A DNA stretch of 64,000 bases from contig NZ_CP072610.1 in NCBI RefSeq assembly GCF_021029445.1, positions 4,154,001 to 4,218,000 on the forward strand. The letters run 5' to 3'. Of the stretch, positions 35,508 to 45,574 are shown piece by piece. Within the stretch, counting starts at the first letter, position 1. Every line of letters starts with the position of its first letter. The notes under the pieces are model-generated. The model was given only the letters and a program-made list of their open reading frames with translations, did not search any database and was not told the origin of the DNA. Both the position numbers and the translations under genes were made by a program. Origin of the DNA: Pseudomonas wenzhouensis. GTDB taxonomy: Bacteria; Pseudomonadota; Gammaproteobacteria; Pseudomonadales; Pseudomonadaceae.

Positions 35508-36254
35508 ATGAACTACAACTGGGACTGGGGTATCTACTTCAAGTCCACCGGCATCGGCAGCGAGACCTATCTGGACTGGTTCATCACCGGCCTGGGCTGG
35601 ACCATCGCCATTGCCCTGGCCGGCTGGATCATCGCCCTGGCGCTGGGCTCGCTGCTCGGCGTGATGCGCACCCTGCCGAACCGCTGGCTGGCTGGCATCG
35701 CCACCGCCTACGTGGAAATCTTCCGCAACGTGCCGCTGCTGGTGCAGCTGTTCCTCTGGTACTTCCTGGTACCGGACCTGCTGCCCGAGCCGCTGGAACT
35801 GTGGTTCAAGCAGGATCTCAACCCGGCCACCTCGGCCTACCTCTCGGTGGTGGTGTGCCTTGGCCTGTTCACTGCCGCGCGGGTCTGCGAGCAGGTGCGT
35901 ACCGGCATCGAGGCGCTACCCAAGGGGCAGACCGCCGCGGCCTACGCCATGGGTTTCCGCCTGCCGCAGATCTACAGCAACGTGCTGCTGCCGCAGGCCT
36001 ACCGCATCATCATTCCGCCGCTCACCAGCGAGTTCCTCAACATCTTCAAGAACTCCTCGGTGGCCTCGCTGATCGGCCTCATGGAACTGCTGGCGCAAAC
36101 CAAGCAGACCGCCGAATTCAGCGCCAACCTGTTCGAGGCCTTCACCCTGGCCACGCTGATCTACTTCACCCTGAACATGAGCCTGATGATGATCATGCGC
36201 ATGATCGAGAAGAAAGTCGCCGTACCCGGCCTGATTTCCGTAGGGGGTAAATGA
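35508..36254 (+). CDS. gltJ: Acidic amino acid ABC permease GltJ (248 aa)
   Basis: This is an inner-membrane subunit of the glutamate/aspartate transporter. It begins MNYNWDWGIYFKSTGIGSETYLDWFITGLGWTIAIALAGWIIALALGSLLG. The EAA loop for coupling to the ATPase is EALPKGQTAAAYAMGFRLPQIYSNVLLPQAYRIIIPP. About five helices are predicted. GAGGG lies nine bases before the ATG. Its TGA overlaps the gltK ATG by four bases. Confidence 0.94.
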   Translation: MNYNWDWGIYFKSTGIGSETYLDWFITGLGWTIAIALAGWIIALALGSLLGVMRTLPNRWLAGIATAYVEIFRNVPLLVQLFLWYFLVPDLLPEPLELWFKQDLNPATSAYLSVVVCLGLFTAARVCEQVRTGIEALPKGQTAAAYAMGFRLPQIYSNVLLPQAYRIIIPPLTSEFLNIFKNSSVASLIGLMELLAQTKQTAEFSANLFEAFTLATLIYFTLNMSLMMIMRMIEKKVAVPGLISVGGK

Positions 36255-36919
36255 TGGATTTCTCATCGATCATCCCCGCCCTGCCGGGCCTGTGGGACGG
36301 CATGCTGGTCACCCTGCAACTGATGGTGCTGGGCGTACTCGGCGGCGTGGTACTGGGCACCCTGCTGGCGCTGATGCGCCTGTCGCACAACAAGCTGCTG
36401 GCCAATATCGCCGCGACCTACGTCAACTACTTCCGCTCGATCCCGCTGCTGCTGGTGATCACCTGGTTCTACTTCGCGGTGCCGTTCATCCTGCGCTGGA
36501 TCACCGGCGAGGACACCCCGGTGGGTGCCTTCAGCTCGTGCCTGGTGGCCTTCGTGATGTTCGAGGCAGCCTACTTCTGCGAGATCGTCCGTGCCGGCAT
36601 CCAGGCCATTCCCAAGGGCCAGATGGGCGCTGCCTCGGCGCTGGGCATGACCTACAGCCAGAGCATGCGCATGATCATCCTGCCGCAGGCTTTCCGCAAA
36701 ATGATGCCGCTGCTGCTGCAGCAGAGCATCATCCTCTTTCAGGACACCTCGCTGGTGTACACCGTGGGCCTAATGGACTTTCTCAACGCCGCCCGCTCGC
36801 GGGGCGACATCATCGGCCAGCCCCATGAGTTCCTGCTCTTCGCCGGCCTGGTCTACTTCACCATCAGCTTCGCAGCCTCGCGCGGCGTCAAGCTCCTGCA
36901 AAAAAGGTTAGCCGTATGA
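36251..36919 (+). CDS. gltK: Acidic amino acid ABC permease GltK (222 aa)
   Basis: This is the second permease subunit of the transporter. It starts [44 protein letters not shown] and carries the EAA loop [37 protein letters not shown]. Five membrane helices are predicted. It overlaps gltJ upstream and gltL downstream by four bases each, giving tight translational coupling for stoichiometric assembly. Confidence 0.94.
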   Translation: MMDFSSIIPALPGLWDGMLVTLQLMVLGVLGGVVLGTLLALMRLSHNKLLANIAATYVNYFRSIPLLLVITWFYFAVPFILRWITGEDTPVGAFSSCLVAFVMFEAAYFCEIVRAGIQAIPKGQMGAASALGMTYSQSMRMIILPQAFRKMMPLLLQQSIILFQDTSLVYTVGLMDFLNAARSRGDIIGQPHEFLLFAGLVYFTISFAASRGVKLLQKRLAV

Positions 36920-37650
36920 TTTCCATCCAGAACGTCAACAAGTGGTACGGAGACTTCCAGGTGCTGACCGATTGCAGCACCGAGGTGAAGAAAGGCGAAG
37001 TGGTGGTGGTGTGCGGGCCGTCCGGCTCGGGCAAGTCCACGCTGATCAAGTGCGTCAACGCGCTGGAGCCGTTCCAGAAGGGTGACATCAACGTCGATGG
37101 CACCTCCATCGCCGACAAGAAGACCAACCTGCCCAAGCTGCGCTCGCGTGTCGGCATGGTGTTCCAGCACTTCGAGCTGTTCCCGCACCTGACCATCACC
37201 GAGAACCTCACCCTGGCGCAGATCAAGGTGCTCGGCCGCAGCAAGGAAGAGGCCACTCAGAAAGGCCTGGCCCTGCTCGACCGTGTCGGCCTGGCGGCTC
37301 ATGCGCACAAGTATCCCGGCCAGCTTTCCGGTGGTCAGCAACAGCGTGTTGCCATCGCCCGCGCCCTGGCCATGGACCCGGTGGTGATGCTGTTCGACGA
37401 GCCGACCTCGGCACTTGACCCGGAGATGGTCAACGAAGTGCTCGACGTGATGGTGCAACTGGCGCAGGAAGGCATGACCATGATGTGCGTGACCCACGAG
37501 ATGGGTTTCGCGCGCAAGGTCGCCGACCGGGTGATCTTCATGGACGCCGGACAGATCGTCGAGGACTGCCCCAAGGAAGACTTCTTCGGCGACATCAACG
37601 CCCGCTCCGAGCGCGCCCAGCAGTTCCTGGCGAAGATCCTCCAGCACTGA
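36916..37650 (+). CDS. gltL: Acidic amino acid ABC ATPase GltL (244 aa)
   Basis: This is a cytoplasmic ATP-binding subunit with all motifs: Walker [11 protein letters not shown]-loop [11 protein letters not shown], signature [15 protein letters not shown], Walker [15 protein letters not shown], and switch His in CVTHEMGF. Length is typical of the GlnQ/GltL class. It is the last transporter gene; a REP palindrome and then aauS follow after ~110 bp. Confidence 0.96.
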   Translation: MISIQNVNKWYGDFQVLTDCSTEVKKGEVVVVCGPSGSGKSTLIKCVNALEPFQKGDINVDGTSIADKKTNLPKLRSRVGMVFQHFELFPHLTITENLTLAQIKVLGRSKEEATQKGLALLDRVGLAAHAHKYPGQLSGGQQQRVAIARALAMDPVVMLFDEPTSALDPEMVNEVLDVMVQLAQEGMTMMCVTHEMGFARKVADRVIFMDAGQIVEDCPKEDFFGDINARSERAQQFLAKILQH

Positions 37651-37665
37651 CCTGTCGCGCCTGAC

Positions 37666-37725
37666 GTAGCCCGGATGCAATCCGGGGATGACCGTTCACG
37701 GCTTCCCGGATTGCGTCCGGGCTAC
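37666..37725. repeat. REP-type palindrome (GTAGCCCGGATG family)
   Basis: GTAGCCCGGATGCAATCCGG faces CCGGATTGCGTCCGGGCTAC. It lies between gltL and aauS. Confidence 0.85.
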
Positions 37726-37761
37726 ACATCCACATATCTGGCCAGTCTGGGGAGGACTATG

Positions 37762-39627
37762 ATGCAATGCCTGCCCGCCCCTTCTCGCGCCGATCTGACC
37801 GTGAAACCGCGCCTGCTCCGTCACCTGTCGCTGATCCTGCTGTTCCTGCTGCTGGTGCTCGGCTGCGGCTATGCCGGCTATCACATCAGCGATCGCGCCG
37901 GCATCCGCGCCCTGGCCGAGAACGGTGAGCGCCAACTGGAGCTCAACGCTCGCGCCGTCGAAAGTGAAATCAACAAGTACACCTACCTACCCAGCCTGCT
38001 GGAGCTGGAAGGCAATGTCTCGCGCCTGCTGCTGGCGCCCACGGCCTACCGCCGGCATCACGTCAACGTCTACCTGCAGGGTCTCAACCAGCGCAGCGGC
38101 AGCCTGGCCATCTACGTGCTCGACCCGGATGGCCGGGTGATCGCCACCAGCAACTGGGACGAGGCCGACAGCTACCTGGGCGAAGATTTGTCGTTCCGCG
38201 CCTACTATCAGGACGCCATCGAAGGCCGCCCCGGCCGCTTCTACGGCATCGGCAGCACCACCGGCGAGCCGGGTTACTACCTGGCCCATGGCCTGCGCGA
38301 GGGCAAGCGCATCATCGGCGTGGCAGTGGTCAAGGTGCGCCTCGATGCCCTCGAAGAGCGCTGGCAACGCGCCCTGCTGGAAGCCTACGTCAGCGACGAG
38401 AACGGCATCATCATCCTCGCCAGTGATCCGATGGTGCGCCTGAAATCCGTGCGCCCGCTCGACGACGCCACCAAAGAGCGCCTGGCGCGCAGCCTGCAAT
38501 ACCACTGGGCGGCGCTGGAAGAACTGCAGCTGTTCAACCGTTCGCCCGTGGACGAGGGCATCGAACAGGTCAGCTTCGCCACCGCTGGCACGCCCGCCAA
38601 CTACCTGCTGCAGACGCGCCGCCTGGAAGACACGCCCTGGCACCTGACCCTGCTCAGCCCGCTGCAGGAGCAACGCAGCGCGGCCATGAGCCACGGCATG
38701 CTGGCCGCAGCAGCGGCAGCCCTGCTGGCCTTTCTGCTGATCGCCTGGAACGAGCGGCGCAAGGTCATCGCCACCCGCCTGGCCGCCCGCGAAGCACTGC
38801 AGGCAGCCAACGATGAGCTGGAGCGCAAGATCGCCGAGCGCACCGCCGACCTGCAGGCCAGCAACCAGCGCCTGCAGGCCGAGGTGCGCGAGCGCCTGCA
38901 GGCCGAGACCACCCTGCGCCTGGCTCAGGACGAGCTGGTGCAGGCTGGCAAGCTGGCGGTGATCGGGCAGATGTCCACCAGCATCGCCCATGAACTGAAC
39001 CAGCCGCTGGCGGCACTGCGCACCCTGTCCGCCAATGCCGTGCGCTTTCTCCAGCGCGGCTCGCTGGATGTGGCCAGCAGCAATCTGCAGAATATCGCCG
39101 AACTGGTCGACCGCATGGGCAAGATCACCGCCAGCCTGCGCGCCTTCGCCCGCCGCAGCGGCGACAGCGGCGAGGCCTCGCTGCAGCAGGCAGTGGATGC
39201 AGCGGTGTTGCTCCTGCACCCGCGCCTGCAGCGCACCAGCCTGAGCATCCACCGCGAGTTCACGGAAACCCGCCTGGCCATCGAGCAGATTCGCCTGGAA
39301 CAGATTCTGGTCAATCTGATCAGCAACGCCCTCGACGCCATGCGCGAGCAGGTCGACCGCAAGCTGTGGCTGAGCGGCACGGCCGATGCCGACGGCTACC
39401 AACTGGAAGTACGAGACAATGGCCCCGGCATTGCCCCGGAAACCCGCGCGCACCTGTTCGAGCCGTTCTTCACCACCAAGCCCGGCGAACAAGGCCTCGG
39501 CCTCGGCCTGACCCTATCGGCCAGCCTCGCTGCCGCCGCGGGTGGCAGCCTCAGCGTGCGCCACCCGGACGAAGGCGGTACCGCCTTCGTGCTCACCCTG
39601 CCCTACCCACGAGAGCCGCAAGCATGA
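37762..39627 (+). CDS. aauS: Sensor kinase AauS, DctB type (621 aa)
   Basis: This is a membrane histidine kinase for acidic amino acids. Helix 1 is LSLILLFLLLVLGCGYAGYHI (~residues 20-40). A periplasmic double-Cache-like sensor follows (~45-300, AIYVLDPDGRVIATSNWDEADSYLGEDLSFR), then helix 2 ~310-330 (GMLAAAAAALLAFLLIAW) and a coiled linker rich in E/R. HisKA is MSTSIAHELNQPLAALRTL (His ~410), and HATPase motifs are NLISNALDAM and GLGLGLTLSASLAAAAGG. The start at 37762 is preferred over the adjacent ATG three bases earlier for better spacing to GGAGG. It overlaps aauR by four bases. Confidence 0.9.
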   Translation: MQCLPAPSRADLTVKPRLLRHLSLILLFLLLVLGCGYAGYHISDRAGIRALAENGERQLELNARAVESEINKYTYLPSLLELEGNVSRLLLAPTAYRRHHVNVYLQGLNQRSGSLAIYVLDPDGRVIATSNWDEADSYLGEDLSFRAYYQDAIEGRPGRFYGIGSTTGEPGYYLAHGLREGKRIIGVAVVKVRLDALEERWQRALLEAYVSDENGIIILASDPMVRLKSVRPLDDATKERLARSLQYHWAALEELQLFNRSPVDEGIEQVSFATAGTPANYLLQTRRLEDTPWHLTLLSPLQEQRSAAMSHGMLAAAAAALLAFLLIAWNERRKVIATRLAAREALQAANDELERKIAERTADLQASNQRLQAEVRERLQAETTLRLAQDELVQAGKLAVIGQMSTSIAHELNQPLAALRTLSANAVRFLQRGSLDVASSNLQNIAELVDRMGKITASLRAFARRSGDSGEASLQQAVDAAVLLLHPRLQRTSLSIHREFTETRLAIEQIRLEQILVNLISNALDAMREQVDRKLWLSGTADADGYQLEVRDNGPGIAPETRAHLFEPFFTTKPGEQGLGLGLTLSASLAAAAGGSLSVRHPDEGGTAFVLTLPYPREPQA

Positions 39628-40946
39628 GCGACAGCCTCACCGTCCTGATCGTCGAAGACGATCCCCATGTGCTGCTCGGTTGCCAGCAGGCGCTGGCGCT
39701 GGAAGACATTCCCAGCATCGGCGTCAGCAGCGCCGAGGAAGCGCTAGCGCAGGTCGACGCGGACTTTGCCGGCATCGTCGTCAGCGATATTCGCCTGCCC
39801 GGCATCGACGGCCTGGCGCTGCTCACCCGCCTCAAGCAGCGCGACCCGAGCCTGCCAGTGGTACTGATCACCGGCCATGGCGATATCGGCATGGCCGTGG
39901 CCGCGATGCGTGATGGCGCCTACGACTTCATGGAAAAGCCCTTCTCGCCGGAACGCCTGGTCGACGTTGCCCGCCGCGCCCTGGAGCAGCGCAGCCTGGC
40001 CCGCGAGGTCAGCGCCCTGCGACGTCAGTTGGCCGGGCGTCAGGCGCTGGAGCAGCGCATCATCGGCCGCTCGCCGGCCATGCAGCAGTTGCGCGAACTG
40101 ATCGCCAACATCGCCGACACCAATGCCAACGTCTTGATCGAGGGCGAAACCGGCACCGGCAAGGAGCTGATCGCGCGTTGCCTGCACGATTTCAGCCGGC
40201 GCCAGCCCAAGCAGTTCGTTGCGCTGAACTGCGGCGGTCTGCCGGAGAGCCTGTTCGAGAGCGAAATCTTCGGCCATGAGGCAAATGCCTTTACCGGCGC
40301 CGGCAAACGGCGCATCGGCAAGATCGAACACGCCGACGGCGGCAGCCTGTTCCTCGATGAGATCGAGAGCATGCCGATCAATCTGCAGATCAAGCTCTTG
40401 CGCGTATTGCAGGAGCACAGCCTGGAGCGCTTGGGTTCGAACCAGCCAATTGCCGTGGACTGCCGGGTGATCGCCGCCACCAAGGCCGACCTCGATGAGC
40501 TGGGCAAGCGCGGCGAATTTCGTAGCGACCTGTACTACCGGCTCAACGTGGTGACCCTGGAGCTGCCACCACTGCGCGAACGCCGCGAGGATATCGCCCT
40601 GCTGTTCGAGCACTTCCTGCAACTGGCGGCGCTGCGCTTCGACCGCGTCGTGCCGGAGCTGGATCGCCACACCCTGGCCGCACTGCAGGCGCACGACTGG
40701 CCCGGCAATGTGCGTGAGCTGCGCAACGTCGCCGAACGCTTCGCCCTAGGCCTGCCGGTGTTCAAGAAAAGCGGCCTGACCGACAGCACCGGCCCCGGTT
40801 TCAACGAAGCGGTGGAAGCCTTCGAGCGCAACCTGCTGGCCGCTGCCCTGGAGCGCCACGCCGGCAATCTCAGCCAGGCCGCCCAGGCACTGGGCCTGGC
40901 CAAGACCACGCTGTTCGACAAGGTGAAGAAGTACGGGCTGCAATAA
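39624..40946 (+). CDS. aauR: Sigma-54-dependent response regulator AauR, DctD type (440 aa)
   Basis: The receiver (residues ~1-120) has VEDD and phospho-acceptor Asp in GIVVSDIRLPGIDG. The AAA+ domain (~145-370) has Walker A GETGTGKE, Walker B-like GGSLFLDEIESM, and the sigma-54 contact loop NAFTGA, where the usual first Gly of GAFTGA is Asn. The Fis-type helix-turn-helix at the C-terminus is NLSQAAQALGLAKTTLFDKVKKYG. It is expected to activate gltI from the palindromes at 34148-34192. Confidence 0.92.
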   Translation: MSDSLTVLIVEDDPHVLLGCQQALALEDIPSIGVSSAEEALAQVDADFAGIVVSDIRLPGIDGLALLTRLKQRDPSLPVVLITGHGDIGMAVAAMRDGAYDFMEKPFSPERLVDVARRALEQRSLAREVSALRRQLAGRQALEQRIIGRSPAMQQLRELIANIADTNANVLIEGETGTGKELIARCLHDFSRRQPKQFVALNCGGLPESLFESEIFGHEANAFTGAGKRRIGKIEHADGGSLFLDEIESMPINLQIKLLRVLQEHSLERLGSNQPIAVDCRVIAATKADLDELGKRGEFRSDLYYRLNVVTLELPPLRERREDIALLFEHFLQLAALRFDRVVPELDRHTLAALQAHDWPGNVRELRNVAERFALGLPVFKKSGLTDSTGPGFNEAVEAFERNLLAAALERHAGNLSQAAQALGLAKTTLFDKVKKYGLQ

Positions 40947-40994
40947 AAGCCTGTGGGCTAATGCCGATCAGTGAAGCCGTTGCCCCCGCTCTCT

Positions 40995-41054
40995 GTAGGA
41001 GCCGGCTTGCCGGCGATTTGCCACAAAAAGCATCGCCAGCAAGCTGGTTCGTAC
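40995..41054. repeat. Palindromic intergenic repeat (GTAGGAGC type)
   Basis: GTAGGAGCCGGCTTGCCGGC faces ATCGCCAGCAAGCTGGTTCGTAC. It lies behind aauR and shares its logic with the unit at 8432-8492. Confidence 0.75.
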
Positions 41055-41080
41055 AAAAAACGCCCCGTCTACTGCACGGG
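41055..41080 (-). terminator. Weak terminator-like hairpin downstream of fdhA
   Basis: Read on the minus strand, CCCGT-GCAGTAG-ACGGG is followed by GCGTTTTTT. It lies ~140 bases past the fdhA stop. The stem is only five pairs. Confidence 0.35.
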
Positions 41081-41221
41081 TGGTAAAGAACTTATCTGAC
41101 CAGCATCAGCCCGTAGGCTGCCACAGGAAGGCGCAGGTCTATGCGCCTTGGCCGTGAAAACAGCTGGGCGCCATGTACAGCGCCAGCCCACGTCGTCCGA
41201 ATTGCATCCGGGGCTACGCCG

Positions 41222-42421
41222 TCACGCCGCACTGAAGGTCTTGTGCGGGTCGATGACGAATTTCTTCGGCACGCCGGCATCGAACTCACCGTAGCCACGC
41301 GGCGCGTCGTCCAGGCTGATGACCTGCACACCGACCACCTCGGCGATGTTGATGCGGTCCCACATGATGGCCTGCATCAGCGCGCGGTTGTACTTCATCA
41401 CCGGGGTCTGGCCGGTGTGGAAGCTGTGCGACTTGGCCCAGCCGAGGCCGAAGCGAATGCTCAAGGAGCCGATCTTCGCGGCGGCGTCCACTGCGCCCGG
41501 ATCTTCGGTCACGTACAGGCCAGGAATACCGATTTTGCCGGCTACGCGCACCACGCCCATCAGCGAGTTGAGCACCGTGGCCGGCGCCTCCTGCTGGGCA
41601 CCGGCATGGCCGTGGCCGCGGGCTTCGAAGCCCACCGCATCGACCGCGCAATCGACTTCCGGCTCACCGAGCAGGTCGGCGATCTGTTCATGCAGCGGGG
41701 TGTCCTTGGACAGGTCGGCGATTTCGAACCCCTGCGCCTTGGCATGAGCCAGGCGCGTTGGATTGACGTCACCGACGATCACCACCGCAGCTCCGAGCAG
41801 GCGCGCCGAGGCGGCAGCGGCCAGACCGACCGGGCCGGCACCGGCGATGTACACCGTGCTGCCCGGGCCAACGCCCGCAGTCACGGCGCCGTGGTAGCCG
41901 GTGGGCAGGATGTCGGAGAGGCAGGTCAGGTCGCGAATCTTCTCCATGGCCTTGTCGCGATCCGGCAGCTTGAGCAGGTTGAAGTCGGCGTAAGGCACCA
42001 GCACGTACTCGGCCTGGCCGCCGGTCCAGTCGCCCATGTCGACGTAGCCGTAGGCGCCGCCGGCACGAGCCGGGTTGACGGTCAGGCACACGCCGGTGTG
42101 CTGTTCCTTGCAGGAACGGCAGCGACCGCAGGCGACGTTGAAGGGAACGGAAACCAGGTCACCGATCTGCAGACGCTCGACGTCGCGGCCCTTCTCGATC
42201 ACCTCACCGGTGATCTCGTGACCCAGCACCAGGCCGACCTGCGCGGTGGTACGACCGCGCACCATATGCTGGTCGGAGCCGCAGATATTGGTGGAAACGA
42301 CTTTGAGGATGACCCCGTGCTCGATCTTCTTGCCGCGCGGGTCCTGCATTTTCGGGTAGTCGATCTTCTGCACTTCGACCTTGCCCGTCCCGAGATAAAC
42401 CACACCACGATTTCCAGACAT
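41222..42421 (-). CDS. fdhA: Glutathione-independent formaldehyde dehydrogenase (399 aa)
   Basis: This zinc-dependent, NAD-linked member of the MDR superfamily oxidises formaldehyde to formate without added glutathione. It has NICGSDQHMVRGRT (catalytic-zinc Cys), GHEITGEVI (His/Glu), structural zinc cysteines in CGRCRSCKEQHTGVC, and nucleotide fold YIAGAGPVGLAAAASARLLGA. Its 399 residues match the P. putida enzyme. It is the terminal gene of the sarcosine block and detoxifies formaldehyde released by sarcosine and dimethylglycine oxidation. A 260 bp repeat-filled gap separates it from purU. Confidence 0.96.
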   Translation of the reverse strand: MSGNRGVVYLGTGKVEVQKIDYPKMQDPRGKKIEHGVILKVVSTNICGSDQHMVRGRTTAQVGLVLGHEITGEVIEKGRDVERLQIGDLVSVPFNVACGRCRSCKEQHTGVCLTVNPARAGGAYGYVDMGDWTGGQAEYVLVPYADFNLLKLPDRDKAMEKIRDLTCLSDILPTGYHGAVTAGVGPGSTVYIAGAGPVGLAAAASARLLGAAVVIVGDVNPTRLAHAKAQGFEIADLSKDTPLHEQIADLLGEPEVDCAVDAVGFEARGHGHAGAQQEAPATVLNSLMGVVRVAGKIGIPGLYVTEDPGAVDAAAKIGSLSIRFGLGWAKSHSFHTGQTPVMKYNRALMQAIMWDRINIAEVVGVQVISLDDAPRGYGEFDAGVPKKFVIDPHKTFSAA

Positions 42422-42540
42422 GCGTCACTCTCCTTTCTTGTTGTGAATACAAGGCGCGACCGGCGGCCGCGCAGCCTTGCACTGGAGCTTCTTGCGTCTG
42501 TTGCCGGAACCGCCGTTGAAACTTGGCAGGGCGGGTTCCG

Positions 42541-42660
42541 TAAGGTGGGCCGAGCGGCGATCCGCTTCAGCCCACCAATAGCGTTCTTCGTTGTGACTGG
42601 TGGGCTAAAGCCCACCCTACGAATAGCGTCGTTACCGTAGGGTGGGCTTTAGCCCACCAA
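42541..42660. repeat. Cluster of GGTGGGC...GCCCACC palindromes
   Basis: Three tandem hairpin units lie between fdhA and purU: GGTGGGCCGAG...CTTCAGCCCACC, GGTGGGCTAAAGCCCACC, and GTAGGGTGGGCTTTAGCCCACC. The same unit recurs at 50412-50471. Confidence 0.8.
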
Positions 42661-42681
42661 ATATTCCGGTTGGCGATGCGT

Positions 42682-43545
42682 TCAGGCGTTGAGCACCACC
42701 GTGCGGTTGGCGTTGAGGAATACGCGACGCTCGATGTGATAACCGACGGCGCGGGCCAGGGTCAGGCATTCGATGTCGCGGCCCTTGGCGATCAGGTCTT
42801 CCGGGTAGTGGGCGTGATCCACCGTCTCCACGCCCTGAGCGATGATCGGCCCTTCGTCGAGGTCGTTGTTGATGTAGTGCGCCGTGGCACCGACCAGCTT
42901 GACGCCCTTCTGGTAGGCCTGGTGGTAGGGCTTGGCGCCCTTGAAGCCGGGCAGCAGCGAGTGGTGAATATTGATCGCCCAGCCGTCCAGCTTGCGGCAC
43001 AGCTCGGGCGACAGCACCTGCATGTAGCGGGCGAGCACCACCAGTTCGGCGCCGGTGTCCTCGATCACCTGCATGACCTTGCGCTCCTGCGCCGGCTTGT
43101 CGGCCTGGTCGAGCGGGAAATGGTGATAGGGAATGCCGTGCCAGCGCGCCAGCGGCTCGAGATCCGGGTGGTTGGACACCACCGCCACCACGTCCATGGC
43201 CAGTTGGCCGATACGCTGGCGATAGAGCAGGTCATTCAGGCAATGGTCGGCCTTGGATACCATCAACACCACCTTGGCGCGGTAGCCCGGCGGAGTCAGC
43301 TCGACCTGCATGTCGAAGGGCGCCAGGCGCTCGGCGACACCGGCGCGAAAGGCGGCTTCGTCGAAATCCTGCGGCTGACGAAACTCGACGCGGATGAAGA
43401 AGCGCGACGACAGCCGATCATCGAAACTGTGATGCTCGGTGACGTAGCAGTGCTGCTCGAAGAGAAAGCGCGTCACCGCATCCACGGTGCCGAACACGCT
43501 CGGACAATGGGCGGTGAGAATCCAGGTGTCGGGGGTGCGGCTCAT
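42682..43545 (-). CDS. purU: Formyltetrahydrofolate deformylase PurU (287 aa)
   Basis: PurU hydrolyses 10-formyl-THF to formate and THF. An N-terminal ACT domain (TWILTAHCPSVFGTVDAVTRFLFEQHCYV, residues ~7-85) precedes a formyltransferase-like catalytic domain containing AINIHHSLLPGFKGAKPYHQAY and the catalytic Asp region YINNDLDEGPII. It sits in the sarcosine island with fdhA downstream, where it recycles folate loaded with C1 units by SoxBDAG. The ORF is complete with a family-like start (MSRTPDTWILTAHCPS). Confidence 0.95.
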   Translation of the reverse strand: MSRTPDTWILTAHCPSVFGTVDAVTRFLFEQHCYVTEHHSFDDRLSSRFFIRVEFRQPQDFDEAAFRAGVAERLAPFDMQVELTPPGYRAKVVLMVSKADHCLNDLLYRQRIGQLAMDVVAVVSNHPDLEPLARWHGIPYHHFPLDQADKPAQERKVMQVIEDTGAELVVLARYMQVLSPELCRKLDGWAINIHHSLLPGFKGAKPYHQAYQKGVKLVGATAHYINNDLDEGPIIAQGVETVDHAHYPEDLIAKGRDIECLTLARAVGYHIERRVFLNANRTVVLNA

Positions 43546-43564
43546 AACAAACTCCGATGATTTT

Positions 43565-43667
43565 CACCCCTCTCCCCCCGGGAGAGGGGCCGGGGGTGAG
43601 GGCTATCCGACCCAACGCGGTCTGCCCTTCCCCCTCACCCCATCCCTCTCCCGGAGGGAGAGGGGGC
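43565..43667. repeat. CCTCTCCC...GGGAGAGG palindromes
   Basis: Two hairpin units (CCTCTCCCCCCGGGAGAGG and CCCTCTCCCGGAGGGAGAGGG) lie between purU and the IS110 transposase. A sister pair occurs at 48955-49061 between soxB and soxD. Confidence 0.75.
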
Positions 43668-43703
43668 TGTCCGCGTATGCCTCAAGTTCAGGCGTAGATA
43701 CTG

Positions 43704-44868
<1,165 letters not shown>

Positions 44869-44944
44869 AAGGGTGGATGACGCTTCACCCATCCACGTTG
44901 CGGCTTCATGGCGGACGAAAAAAGCGTCGTCCGCCCTACGTGCA

Positions 44945-45574
44945 TCAGGCCTCGACCGCCAACCCATACTCGGCACTGGCATCCTGCAGCCACAGCCAGA
45001 AGTAGTCGGCGAAGCTACGACGAATCACCAGCTCCCAGGTGTCCTCGCCAGTGTGGCGAATCACCAGTTGCGACTTGGCGAACACGGTGCCCACCGCCTT
45101 GCCCACCGGGAAGTTGCTCGGGTGCACGTCGTAGCTGGTCGACTTCATCAGCAGTTCGCGCACCTTGGGGCCGCGCAGTTCGAGCAGGGTTTGCCCGCCG
45201 CTGACGTTGACCACCGAGATGTGTTGGCCGTCCAGGGCTTCGCGCAGTTTGCGCTCGACCTCGAACTCGCTGCCGCCAGGTACGATCAGCAGCCATTCAT
45301 CCGGGCCCAACCACTGCAGCGAGGTGTCGCCGTCGGCCACCAGCGTCAGCGCCGGGGGCAGTTCCAGGCCCAGGGCTTTATGCACACCGCCAGAGAAGGC
45401 GGCGTCCTTGGCATCCCCGCGAATCACCAGATGCCCGCGCAGCTTCTTCTCGCGCAGGGTGATGCCGGCGTTCTTGCGGCCCTTGCCGACCAGCTCATGC
45501 AGGCCGGCGTGGTGCAGTGGCGACTGCCCGGCAATGTCGACGGGGCGATGCTGATAGACGTTGACGTTAGACAT
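44945..45574 (-). CDS. soxG: Sarcosine oxidase gamma subunit (209 aa)
   Basis: This is the small subunit of heterotetrameric sarcosine oxidase, related to GcvT-type folate proteins. The start MSNVNVYQHRPVDIAGQSPLHHAGL is chosen because it overlaps the soxA stop by eight bases; an ATG eight codons earlier is possible. Characteristic segments are LVADGDTSLQWLGPDEWLLIVP and SGGQTLLELRGPKVRELLMKSTSYDVHPSNFP. The IS110 element lies 260 bp downstream, separating it from purU. Confidence 0.93.
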   Translation of the reverse strand: MSNVNVYQHRPVDIAGQSPLHHAGLHELVGKGRKNAGITLREKKLRGHLVIRGDAKDAAFSGGVHKALGLELPPALTLVADGDTSLQWLGPDEWLLIVPGGSEFEVERKLREALDGQHISVVNVSGGQTLLELRGPKVRELLMKSTSYDVHPSNFPVGKAVGTVFAKSQLVIRHTGEDTWELVIRRSFADYFWLWLQDASAEYGLAVEA

